A DNA stretch of 64,000 bases from positions 23,565,668-23,629,667 of the forward strand of contig NC_092569.1 in the NCBI RefSeq assembly GCF_037975245.1, read 5' to 3'. This document shows positions 25,499 to 37,600 of this stretch, in pieces. Made by a program: the position numbers and the translations under genes. This stretch comes from Apostichopus japonicus. Taxonomy: Eukaryota; Echinodermata; Holothuroidea; Aspidochirotida; Stichopodidae. Within the stretch, counting starts at the first letter, position 1. Each line of letters opens with the position of its first letter. The notes under the pieces were generated by a model. That model was not told where the DNA came from. It did not search any database and saw only the letters and a list, made by a program, of their open reading frames with translations.

Positions 25499-26082
25499 AT
25501 AAAAATTTCTTTGCTTCTTTGTAATATTTGTTTTAATGATTTCAATATTTCGGTTATTATTGCTTGTATAAGCTCTATAGACGTTTACGCTCATAAATCA
25601 GTTTAGCAGCGTACAGCATCAGCATACTACGTGTTTGTCAAGCAGGAATGATAAGAGGGGAGGCTGGGGTAAAGAAGAGATCATGGTATGTTTCGTTAAC
25701 TTAGTGAGTAAGCACCGGATTAAGGGTGGGGAAGTGAGTGTAGAAGATACCCCATGGCCTAACGATACAAACTTAAGCATGCCGAATATTAATTGGATCA
25801 TTGCAAATCGTAATATCAACAGTACAGTATTTTTAACCACAGATAGTGCTACTAGATTGATTCAGAATGAGAAATGAATACCAAATCTAAATATTGATTA
25901 CGTTGATTAAGCGCAACGTTGTGATATATATGAAGGAAAAATGCACCAGAGATTTGATAATGTACCATATGTGAGGAGAAGCCCGAGTATTGCTAGTTAA
26001 TAACATAAAGGACATCAGGTACAAATCAATATCGCAATTAAAAGGGATCGAAGAAAGAAAAGGGGCGGTGGTGGGGTGAAGT

Positions 26083-29000
26083 TTAAAGAGGTCTAACTTT
26101 CATTTCGGTGAATTTCAGATTACAGTTTCCCCCCGGAAGGCCAGTCCATTCAATACAAGCATCCCACCAGTCACCAGTGCGAAAGAAATAGCGAGAGTTG
26201 AGATCACATTCGTCGCATCGGTTGTACCACCAGGCACTACCCTGCGACAAGGCACAAGGACCACTAAGGTCATTGTCATTATCATTATCGTACGTTGTGA
26301 AGGACATATTTCTGTGAATTGCAAATGAGTCTGCGCCTGTACAAAAACCAAATATGAAAACCAAATTAATAAGAATTAATAAAGTAAATAAAACTAGGTA
26401 TAATTAAGTTAGTAAGAAACGTGATCAATCTATGTACAGAGAGACGTGCAAATGTATTCAAAGTATATTTGCCAAATTCAATCTAATAAAATGGTTAATT
26501 GTAAAACTTTCTGCAAATTGTTATTCCGATGGCAGAAACTAATATGGAAAAGAGAAATATGCCACACTGATAATTGAAAACTACATTTCAATTGTTTTGG
26601 TCCCAAACTCAAGTTATGGTTAATTGAATAAAACCTGTTTCGACTGGCAAAACCCTCGATTCTTCTCCGGAGTTTATCGAAGTTTGAAGGTTTGTGATGT
26701 CATTATTGCAAATGTGCTTCAAAATCTTTACTTTCCTGCCTTATAATATTCTTGTTGATTCATCCTTGAAACGTGATACATTTGGAACACATCTGTGTTT
26801 AGCTGTTAATATTCTCTGTATTTAGAATTTAATTAAAAAGCAACTTTCTTGTAGAAATATTATTTTCCTCTGTGAATTAGGGAGTTAATTATTGTAAAGG
26901 GGGAAAAGACATTTTCAGCTGAATTGCCGTGGTGACATCATGCACTCTGTTGATGCCAGTTTTATCCACAAAATATCACCAAATTCGAAAACAAAAATCG
27001 TATCTTCGTCACAAAAAGTACTACATGGATCTGGTTTTGACCTAAAGAAGCAGACAATGTCAATAGTTGTATTACTCAATCAACATAAGCCACTGAAATA
27101 ACCCAAGAACATCATCCGAAAAGTTCACCTGTCCGAATATTAATATAAATGAACCTGTATTGCAGATTTGCTTCTTAAAGGAAGCACGAGTCGGCAAAAT
27201 TTTCTGTTGTTTTCAGTCTAACCAATCATGTTTAGTTGTTGACCAGTAATAACTAAACAATCCAGAATGTCAAGTAGTATGGATTATTTCATAAGACTTA
27301 TACAATTGAACGAACACAATTTATTTCTCTGCAGTAATCTTACTCCCTAGGATCAAATAAGCATATAAGTATTTAAATAATTCGAAACTCGGAGTACAAA
27401 TCAAAGCAATTAATTTCTTATATTCGATAAAACTAGTTTGTTGAAACTATTAACATATTATGAAATGATATAACGTTAGGGTCATGGTGAAGGGGTTTCC
27501 TATCATTGTTTGAGTTAATAAATTCTATAAGAAGCACCAAATACTAACATGTACTTTCAGGTAAGTGTTGTCCGAGCTCAACCAGTCTGTATTTACTGCT
27601 CTCGTCACTGATTCGGAATCGATCGTACTTGGCAAAGTAAGGAACGCCGTGTTGGTTATTCATATCAATCCGAATCTCATATTTCTTTTGATTCGTCAAG
27701 AGAGAGATTTTGTCGTTACCTAACCAAAATTCCCCGTTCAGAAAACCGAATCCATGTTTGTAATCGTACCACTTACGGAAGAAATCTACGGATCCGTCTA
27801 CTCGACGCTGGATTACCTGTCAAATGGGATTCATTGAGAAGGCGGTTGAATAAACGTGAAACTTTAAGCTACATTTTAAGTACAGTTGTTATTTTGCATC
27901 ATTGCCTGTCACCCGATATAAAGTCAGACATCAGTATGGTCACCATGAGCTGACTGCTCCTCAAACTCTTTATTCCGCAGGGTATTAAATCCAGCCTGGG
28001 GGTGAACAATCTTTGAGGAGTGAATCCCACCTCTTCCCATAAGCTCCCGACTCCTCTGCAATACCCACCAAAACCTTTAAAGTTTATAGCCGTAAGATAA
28101 ACACATGTTTTACGTTAACTATCACGATATATACACTGGCAAAACTTTGCTTGAAATTACATTAATTTTATAACTACATATATTGCTGATTCCGCTAGCG
28201 TTATTGACAAACATAATAGAGAGAAATTCTCAAACTGAACTTACAGTCCAACCCCCTCCATCTATCGAGTTGTTACAATATACACGGAAAGGTTCTAGAG
28301 CATCGTCCGGCTGAATAAGATAAACTCCAGACTTCATAGTATAAAATCTTGATGAGAACTTCATGAGATAGTCACGGACTTCAGAACAATCTCTCGGGTA
28401 CTCGCTTCCTGGTTGGTGAGAATTTAATGTGATTGCGTAAGCTGATCAAAGACTGAAGTGAGTAATTCACAAATACCCTTTGTTTATTACCATTATTGAG
28501 TGAAATTCGACGTAAATATTCCACTTATTTTATATTAAGTTTTTACATTTTATTGTGTCCTCTAATTTATAGACTATTCATGAGGTTTTAATCTATCTTC
28601 GTGTCGACTGGTTTTTCTACTTCTTCGAAAATTGAAAACACAATCTTTATAAACACTATACTAGCATTGTTTGAATTATTATTATTCACCATGTTAACCT
28701 GTGGTACAATAGCTTCAAATAGGTTCTATATTGACTCAAATGCCTACCGCATATAATAAAATAAGCACAAAAGTTGAACAAAAGACAACTTTTTTCAGAG
28801 TTCCTAGTTAGTTTCTGAATACCTGTATAAGGTTCACGCTGTCCTCATAGTTTTGTTGCATTACAGTGTTCAAAGTTTCATATACTGTGTCACCGGGTGG
28901 ATTTCATTGAATTTTGGTAACAATAAATCACCCTTGTTTTGTATTCAAATTATTGTGTTGATTTTCTTTTAAAACACTGCTTCGATAGGGGTTACAATCT

Positions 29001-30212
29001 TAGCCCCCTACCCCTATAAATCCCCATGTATTTCCCACTCGTACATCAATGTGTGTTGAACCCGTTTAGAATACGATCCAAACATTGACCATGGATCTCG
29101 ATTTAAATTCATCTAAACTTTCTTCGAGTCCACAATTACTAACTTTTCAAAATCTCAGTGAAGCCCAAATAATATGTTTCTTGTAAGTCGGTGGATCGCT
29201 AATGTTGCTACAACTTTCAAATGACGTAACCATAATTAAACGAGAGTATAAAATGTAAACATTTTCATTAAATATTAGCTAATCTTGGTCTGGTGGTTGT
29301 TAGGAATGAAAAACGTGTATGACTTAATTAGAAACAAAACAAGATATCTCATTTGCACATTATACGCAGGAAGGAAGAATATGATTTTCTGATTCATTTC
29401 TCGTTTTCGGTAAAGGATGTGATTCAGAATAAAACTCATTATAACCAACGAAATACTTAATATAGATTTAATCACAATACTAACCAGTACTGACAGTTAG
29501 ATCCCCATCTTCAGTCATTTCCACATTTCTCTATATGCATGGAATTCAACAGTGAAAAAAAAACTAATATTAATCAAAAATGTTCGTCAGTAAATGTTAG
29601 TTTCCAAAAACATAAACCAAAAAATGTTCAGCGTCTAGTCAAATTTGTTTTCTTGATATCAGCCAAATGAAAGCTTCTCTCTAATGGCATGGTGACTTTA
29701 CTCTATGACTTGTAATGTTTCAGACAACTTCTGCTGTGTCCTAGGATAGTATAACTAATCGGGTCGAGAATTACTCAGAAAAAGATTGGAATTTAATCAA
29801 AATAACCATTTTCCTGCATTTTGTTCTACCAATTAAAGGTTGATAAGGAATCACAAAAGAATTTCATTCAAACCTTTAATCGCCGAGACAGATTTTCAAA
29901 TTAATATCAATCACAAGTTGTCAGAACTTAGCATCACCGTTGCGGTTATTGATCTGTCAGCCAATTGGGTTGTTGTTTACAGCTTTTAACTCTTAGCTAT
30001 AGAATACGTCCATCACCTCCTACTCCCCCTTCCGTTCCTCCCTATTTACTCCTTCCCGCCCCACATCCCCTCTTTCCCACAAAACACAATTGAGTAAATT
30101 GTTTTTCACCCTTAAGACTTATTTGACTTACTCTTTGCTGTTGGCACTCGCAACTAGCATTATGAATCAGCAAAATGCCCAAAACGTAAACGAAAACTCG
30201 ATGAAACGCCAT
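26083..30212 (-). CDS. Secreted fibrinogen-related (FReD) protein, gene A, five exons
   Basis: Coding exons (minus strand): 30132-30212, 29485-29530, 28245-28408, 27555-27816, 26083-26336; total 807 nt, 268 aa. All introns have GT-AG ends and the phases fit. Exon 1 encodes a signal peptide (MAFHRVFVYVLGILLIHNAS) followed by a CEC motif. Exon 2 is a 46-nt mini-exon (RNVEMTEDGDLTVST). Residues about 43-268 form one complete FReD: YPRDCSEV, then GGGWT|VIQRRVDGS across an intron, NGEFWLGNDKISLLT, a DNDNDND calcium-loop-like segment, WWYNRCDECDLN and a C-terminal LKFTEMKVRPL. Family role: secreted lectin-like pattern recognition, often in oligomers. Extra cysteines in the last exon are unusual. 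Gene B is a close paralogue in the next unit. Boundaries are inferred from sequence only. Confidence 0.85.
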
Positions 30213-31542
30213 GATTGTAGTCAGCTATCTTCTAGCAATCCAAATGCTATAGGGATTCTAAGAGCATCGAATTTAAATACCGTAGCTTTAATTGTAGGGA
30301 TTACTTCTAATGTCTTTAACAGAGAACTGTCTTTCCATGAAAATGGTATTATATCTATTGATTGTAGTAAAAACTGCTGACCTGTTTAAACGGAACAATT
30401 AAAAAAAAAACAAGGAATGACAGGAAATTACACGCGGACGGATTTAGTTGTAATAGAGAGAGTTGGAGAAACATAAACTAGACAACTCTGTTAGTGGTCG
30501 AAAACAGACAAAGAGAGGGCGCCACCAAGAGAAGTTGGTACAGTAATTCTAAGCTGACAGCAGAGCATTTCAATAATTAGCTAAAAACAGCAGATAATAT
30601 TGAAACCTGGCAAACAAGAAGGGGAAATATTGGGCATCTTATCCATTATTCAATCTGTGTTACAATGTATTAAGATGAGTGACTATAGGAGAGATTTATA
30701 TTTAAAGTTGTAATTCTCGAAAACAATATCAATTTACCTATAGTCATGCTTGAGGGGTATATGGTACGTACGAGTGAGAGAGGGAGGGACATGAATTATT
30801 TTTGGAATTCGTCTTCTCTACCAATGGCCACAATAGTGACGTTAATGGGAATTAAATGATTTTTTGCTACATATAAAACAATTATCTTTCTTTTACGCTT
30901 AGCTAGCCATATGAACAATTCGTTAGCAAGGAAATAGACAACATACTTGGTGATATAATCGAAACTCATGTTTGGAGAAAAAGTCCTTGAAAACGTGAAA
31001 TTTTTTTTGAAGATGACATTTAGATGATACGATTTCATGACTTCCTTATTTCGTCTAGAGTAGTCGTGTTGTTTGAAAGAGTGACGCCCTAAACTAATTC
31101 GAATCGCAGCTATAATGTAGCAGTGCTTATTGGATAAGATTTGGGACCGAATTTGTCCTCTTTCATTGCTTCTGGTTTATAATCAAAATTATAATGTAAA
31201 CGCCATTGGATGTGAGTAAGAAGCTAGATCTGATAACTCAATTGCAGGAACTTTGAACAACTTCCCGAACCCCATCAATCGGAAGTTGTCTGATCATTTA
31301 CAGCTATATTCGTAATAACAAATATAACAAAGAGCCCTCCAAAAAGTACAGTTAATAATAAGAAAAACACCTGAAGGATTACAAAGAAAAAGTGATTGAG
31401 ATAAAGATCGTTTCCTCATAGAAATGATTATAGATATGGATCATAATTGACAAATAAATAGTATTGTTTTAGAAAAAAAATATTGGAATCTTCGTGTGCA
31501 ATACTTGGCAGTGGAATGAAAAGTACAAAATTCTGATCATGT

Positions 31543-31795
31543 CATTTACATATTCTACTGTGTACTTTGCAAAGAGGGTAATTATGTAGGTGAAACAGGT
31601 TCTCTGTTCGGCTTACGTTTTCAATAATCACAAAAAAAGTTCATTCGTAATTCATAATTTTGCAGGATGTCCGAAAATTTTAATCTTCATTTACATTCTT
31701 TTAGAACCTAAAATGTATTTTAATTGTCTCTAACTAGAAATCCATAACTGAACGTAAATCTTTCGGCCTCAACAAAGACTTGGTACCCCTAAATG
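31543..31795 (+). mobile_element. Penelope-like element fragment (GIY-YIG endonuclease end), broken
   Basis: One frame reads VIYIFYCVLCKEGNYVGETG, the start of the GIY-YIG endonuclease found at the C-terminus of Penelope-like retroelements, then LRF and a stop. Frameshifts follow, with NFAGCP-like residues further on. A homologous fragment in the same orientation lies at 63703-64000. It sits in the spacer between duplication units A and B. No reverse-transcriptase part is visible, so it is a truncated relic. Confidence 0.65.
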
Positions 31796-32648
31796 ACTAC
31801 CAGTTCCACTAACGTATGTAATCCGTTCTTCCTATTCTTTGCTTCTTAATCCGCTTCCTGTATAGCCATGGGTTATTTGGTTATATTTCCAGCAATGTTA
31901 CTTTCACTTATCTTGCGTCATACTTTCATTGTGTTACTTTATTAATAATTATTATTATTATTTAGCCTAGGACTGGGAGGAAATGAAGCCTTCACTCAAC
32001 TCAGGACAGTTCGTTCCCTAATCAATTCGTTCCACTTGCCTTGAAATTTCTTGTTGTGGAACGCTGTCTCAAACCATCCAAGAGTTAACTTGTAATAATG
32101 TGCAGCGGAGAGGTTTTCCTAGATTTATAAAAAAAAATCTGGAACGCATAGCTTCCTGAAAAGTTACGATAGGTGTAAATAAGTGCGCATCAGTGTGTGG
32201 AATTAAGTGAAGGAGCAAAGTTTCCATAATAGATACTCAAAGATCAGAGAGGACTAGAGATGGGTGCAATCTGGGGAGGGAGGGGGCGGAATCGGAAGTC
32301 TTAAGATTACCTTAATTCTGTCATTAAAATGGACCCTCTGTACATTCTGTACGACAAATTTCACTATTTGGATGTATTGTAATCAGGCGGCGTGACTGAC
32401 TACTATTTTATTTAGCATTTCACCGATTTTAAAAGGACAATTTCGTGTTACAACTGTCTGAATTTCGTAACGAAAGGTCAATTTAATAACACAACGGCAC
32501 TTTTTCATTAAGAAAATGTATGGGGAAAGATACTTTTCGTTAAAAAATACAGCACTCCTAATTTATGAAAAGAGGTACTTTTGAGACTTTGCCGTTGTGA
32601 ACTGGTGAATGGTCAAAAGTAATTGAGTGTGTTGCCGTACCTGAAGTC

Positions 32649-32948
32649 GATTCACACAGAGATTACAGTAACTACTGTAAATCTTAAAACTTTGTACCAC
32701 AGTAGAAACTGGATCGTGCTGATAAATATGATAAATCGGTAGTATGTGCTAGTAGATTAACAGCAAGAACTGAGGATAAGTGTAATCCCAACAAATGCTT
32801 CAAACTGGATTCGTTGGGACTACACATATCCTTAGTTCTTACTGTAATATGAATAACACATGCTATAGTGTTATAGTAGATCAAGTTTATACTTTGGTAC
32901 AAAACATTAAGATTTACAGTAGGTAGCTGTGTTCTATGTGTGTACCGG
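32649..32948. mobile_element. Foldback MITE of about 300 bp, copy 2
   Basis: It has the same terminal sequence as copy 1 (TTCACACAGAGATTACAG left, CTATGTGTGTACC right) and near palindromic arms. It interrupts sequence that is continuous in duplication unit A: GTGTGTTGTCGTAC at about 24353-24366 corresponds to GTGTGTTGCCGTAC just left of this element. Confidence 0.7.
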
Positions 32949-33985
32949 GTGCCTGGATATGTATTATATGGAAATAAACCTCTTATAACAATAAGGAATT
33001 AAAGAATGAACTTTTCCCATGTTAACAATTTATTCTAGCAATTGGAAAATCAAATAAATCATGAGCTTAACACAAAATGTTTTTCGAAAAATTCTGAGGT
33101 AAATGATTCAACCTTCATGTTTGTGTCAATAGAACATAAATATGGTCTCATTTTGATATAAGTTATTCTACATGCTTTTTGTCTATCAAATATAATATTT
33201 AACAGACACTCATATCCAATCAACGATTTCAAAATAAGTTATTTTATATCAAAATTGTTAGCAATAGGAGTCGGTGGAACCACATAATTGTACTAAACAA
33301 AATTGATGAAATGATATTTATGAAGTCATTGATCCTAAGGTAATATTTCCACAAAGTGCAAAGAGGATGGTAGTCTCAGTTTTTTTTTACAATTTGAAAC
33401 GCAATCTTATACCCTGAATAAACACGAGATAAGACCTGACGAGAGGGGATAATTGGTTTCCCCAAGGCCCGGAGTCAATGAGGAGATCCACTGAGAAGGA
33501 TTTGGAAATTTACCGAAGAAATTTAGAGTGTGTGTATTGTGATTTTTCATAATAAAATCGAGGGGAAAATGAAATGTGCAAGCAAACTATCTGTAATTAT
33601 GTAGCCACTTTCCTCCTCTAGGGAATGATTCATTTTATAAAACATATTTATAAAAGACAAACTGACTGAAATTTTAGACAATGGATATGCAAAGAATGTT
33701 TGTATGGCTACTAGGAACGGGGTTGTGGCCGCTGGATTACAAGCACACCGCTTCACAAATTCAGTTTCCAGCCCTTAGATGGTGAGCTCCCTATATGACC
33801 ATGCAATATATACAATTACTATATATTTAAAGCCGAATTTCTCTTGAAATATCTCCCTTGCCTCTTTTTCGGTCGTGTCCGACAGAAACTTAGGCGTGAT
33901 CCTTTGTTAAACGGTAGCAACATACTGCGGCTTCTGACTGGCACCCACATCAAAGAACTAGCTGTGGGCATTTCAAACAACTAAG

Positions 33986-34057
33986 GGCTGGATAGCCCAG
34001 TTGGTACTGCGCTGTGTCTGTTATCCAAACGCCACTGGTTCGAATCCAGTTCTAGCA
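33986..34057 (+). pseudogene. tRNA-like sequence (tRNA-Asn(GTT)-related), unit B copy
   Basis: Same element as at 25427, slightly better preserved: A box TAGCCCAGTTGG, B box GGTTCGAATCC and T stem ACTGG/CCAGT. Six of seven acceptor pairs can form (GGCTGGA with TCTAGCA). The anticodon stem is still mismatched, so an active tRNA is unlikely. Confidence 0.55.
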
Positions 34058-34654
34058 ATGACAATTTCTTTGCTCCTTTTTAATATTTTGTTGTAGTGAT
34101 TCAGTACTTATAAACGATTTTCCTTGCTTGTATAAGCTCTATAGTTGATTACTGTAATAAATGAGTTTAGCAGCGTACAACAACATCAGCCTTATTGGTG
34201 TTTGCCAAGCAAAACAGAAATGACACAGGGAGGAGGGAGGAGGTAGAGAAGAGACCATGGTATGTTTCGTTACCTTAATGAGAAAGCACCGGATTAGGGG
34301 TGGGGAAGTGGGTGTAGAAGATACCCCATGGCCTCACGAAACTTAAGGATGCCGTATATTGGTTGGATCTTTGCAATCATAATATCAACTTCAGTATAGT
34401 ACTATTGATCACAGTGCTACTAAAGTAATACAGAAAGAAAACCAATATGCAATGTAAATATTAAAGTTGATCACGTGTATTTGTTTTGATATATATGGAG
34501 AAAAAGAAAGAGAAAGGCACCACAGAGTTTGGTGAAGTACCATATGTGAGAAGAAGCCCGAGTATTGCTCGGTAGTAGCATAAAGAACACTGTCAGGTAC
34601 AATCAATTTTTCGCCCAAAAAGGAATGAAAAAAGGGGCGGTGGTGGGGTGTAGT

Positions 34655-37600
34655 TTAAAGAGGTCTAACTTTCATTTCGGTAAATTTCAGATTACAGTTT
34701 CCCCCAGGAAGGCCAGTCCATTCAATACAAGCATCCACAAAGTCACCAGTGCGAAAGAAATAGCGAGAGTTGAGATCACATTCGTCGCATCGGTTGTACC
34801 ACCAGGCACTGCCCTGTGACAAGGCACAATTACCAGTACCGTGTTTGTCATTATCGTTGTCGGTAGTTGTGAAGGACATATTTCTGTGAATTGCAAATGA
34901 GTCTGTACCTGTAACCAAATATGAAAAAAAGAATTAAACCCATAAACAAAACTAGGTATAGGTACGTGATCAATCTATATATATGCAGAGAGAATTGCAT
35001 ATATTTATTGAAAATATATATTTAAATTTAATCTAATACAAAAATTAATTGTAAAATATTCTTTATATTGTTATTCCTGTGCCAGAAATTAATATGGAAA
35101 AGAGAAATATGCCACACTGGTAGTTGAAAACCACCTCTTAGTTTTTGTTGTCCCAACCTCAATTCTATAAGACATTGTTTCATTCTTATTGTTTACCGAT
35201 TTCTCAATTCCTATTCTTATCGATATATTAATTATTCCGTCGTTCTCAATTGCATATTTAAATAAAACGAAAATATTTAAGCATATATATTTTGAAAAGG
35301 TATTGAGTAGAACAAAATACTAACATGTACTTTCCGGCAAGTATTGTCCGAGCTCAACCAGTCTGTATTTACTGCTCTCGTCACTGATTCGGAATCGATC
35401 ATACTTGGCAAAGTAAGGAACGTCGTGTTGGTTATTCATATCAATCCGAATCTCATACTTCTTTTGATTCGTCAAGAGAGAGATTTTGTCGTTACCTAAC
35501 CAAAATTCCCCGTTCAGAAAACCAAATCCATGTTTGTAATCGTACCACTTACGGAAGAAATCTACGGACCCGTCAACGCGACGCTGGATTATCTGTCGAA
35601 TGCGATTTATTGAGAAGGCGGTTGAATAAAAGTGAAAACTTAAAGCTGCATTTTAAGTATACGGTTGCAACTTTGCATCACTTTTACTCGTTGTTGAAAT
35701 CAATAACTTATGTATAAATTCTTGCGTACTTTAAACGGGTTTACAGCATAGGAAAATGTTTTGCCGTCTGACCCGTGCTTTCGTTTGAGTTTAGTCTGAC
35801 CAGTGCTTTAGTTTGAGTTGTTCTTACATTTTCCTACTTATGGTTTACATTTGTAAGGAGTTTTTTCTTGATTCGCTCCTTGAGATCATTAATCGTCATG
35901 GCATACACTCTCAAGGGATAGAGGCAGTGGTTGGTCAGAGACTACAGCCATGGAGCGCGGGTCAATGAGGAAGCCTTATTTTCAGAATGGAATGGAATCA
36001 TCAGCTATTTAGGAAATGACGTCATCAGCAAGTTTCATGAAAGGAGCATTCTCTGCGGGAATTTAGCATATTTATTCAAAAAGTCAATATCTTAAATGGA
36101 AAGGCGCAGGTGAGGTGGTTTATACAGGGATTCTAACTGTAGACTTCACAGACCCACTCACAGACCCACACACAGACCCACTCTCAGACCCACACACAAA
36201 CCCACTCTCAGACCCACTCTCTCTCTCTCTCATGTCAGCATGTGGCTTGATCAAACTAATTTTGATAAAACTATATCAGTTTAACTGCATATATTGCTGG
36301 TTCCGCTAGTGTGATTTCCTTCTAATTGACGAACAAAATATAGAGAAATTCTTCAACTTAACTTACAGTCCAACCCCCTCCATCAATCGAGTTGTTACAG
36401 TATACACGGAAAGGTTCTAGAGCATCGTCCGGCTGAATAAGATAAACTCCAGACTTCATAGTAGAAAATCTTGATGAGAACTTCATGAGATAGTCACGGA
36501 CTTCAGAACAATCTCTCGGGTACTCGCTTCCTGGTAATTGAAAAATGACGTGATTGCGTAAGCTGATCAATGACTGAAGTGAGTAATTTTCTAATAATCT
36601 TTGTTTAGTAGCATTATTGAGTGAAATTTGACCTAAATAGTCCTTGGATTTTATATTCAGTTTTTATATATAATACATAGACTAATATAGACTATAAAGA
36701 CTAGTTTCTGAATACCTGTATAAGGTACATGCTGTATACATATTCATATGTTCGTTGCATTACATTGTTCAATGTCTCATATAGTGTGTCACCGGGTAGA
36801 TTTCATTGAATTTTGGTAACATTAAATAACATTAAATGTTTTTGCCTTGAAATTATTGTTGTGATTTTCTTTTATAAAACACTGCTTCGATAGGGGTAAC
36901 AATCCCTGCCCCCTACCCCTATACATCCCCATGTCTTTCCCAGTCCTACATTAATGTGTGTTGAACCCGTTTAGTATACGATCCAAGCATTGACCACTGA
37001 TCTCGTTAAATTTATATTCATCTAAACTTATATCGAATCCGCAATAACTGACTTCTCAAAATCTCAGTGTAGTCCAAAATATATGTTTATTGTAAGTCGG
37101 TGGATCGCTAATTAAGCTACAAATTTCAAATGAAGTAACTATACTTAAACGACAGTATCAAATGTAATCATTCTCATTAAATATTGGCTAATCTTGGTCT
37201 ACTGGTTTTGGGGAAAGAAAAACGTTTATGACGTAATTATAAACAAAAGCTGACATCTCATGTGCACATTCTACGCAGGAGGGAAGAACTTGATTTGCTG
37301 TTTTTGATTTTCTGTTTTTCGATAAAGGATGCGACTAAGATAAAAACGATAATTTACATGAAATAACTTAACATGGATTTAATCGCAATACTAACCAGTA
37401 CTGACAGTGAGATCCCCATCTTCAGCCATTTCCACATTTCTCTACATGTATGGAATTCAACAGGGATAAAAAAAAAATAGAAACTAATAGTAATCAAAAT
37501 GTTTGTCAGTTAATATTAATTTCCGAAAATATAAACCAACATTAGTTCAGGGTTTAGTCAATTTTGTTTTCTTGATATCAGCCAAATGAAAGCTTCTCTC

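Larger units (their letters stand above)
23800..31440. repeat. Segmental duplication unit A (about 7.6 kb)
   Basis: It begins near GGGAGGAAATGAAGCCTTCA (23810) and ends near TTACAAAGAAAAAGTGATTG / CATAGAAATGATT (about 31440). Collinear sequence reappears from 31966 to 39590 as unit B. Homologous landmarks in order are the tRNA-like element, five exons of a FReD gene, and the upstream flank of exon 1. Intron lengths differ by insertions and deletions, while exons stay the same length. Confidence 0.85.

Noticed and set aside
26115..26351. Second minus-strand frame overlapping the last FReD exon of gene A (and 34687-34896 in gene B)
   Set aside because: Out-of-frame shadow of the FReD exon; no family motifs.
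30090..30380. Plus-strand open frame resembling a secreted protein, with a matching frame at 38512-38727
   Set aside because: It is the antisense shadow of exon 1 of genes A and B. The minus strand gives a signal peptide with GTAAGT donor and in-frame continuation; the plus-strand frames lack an ATG at the proper place and diverge after the exon.
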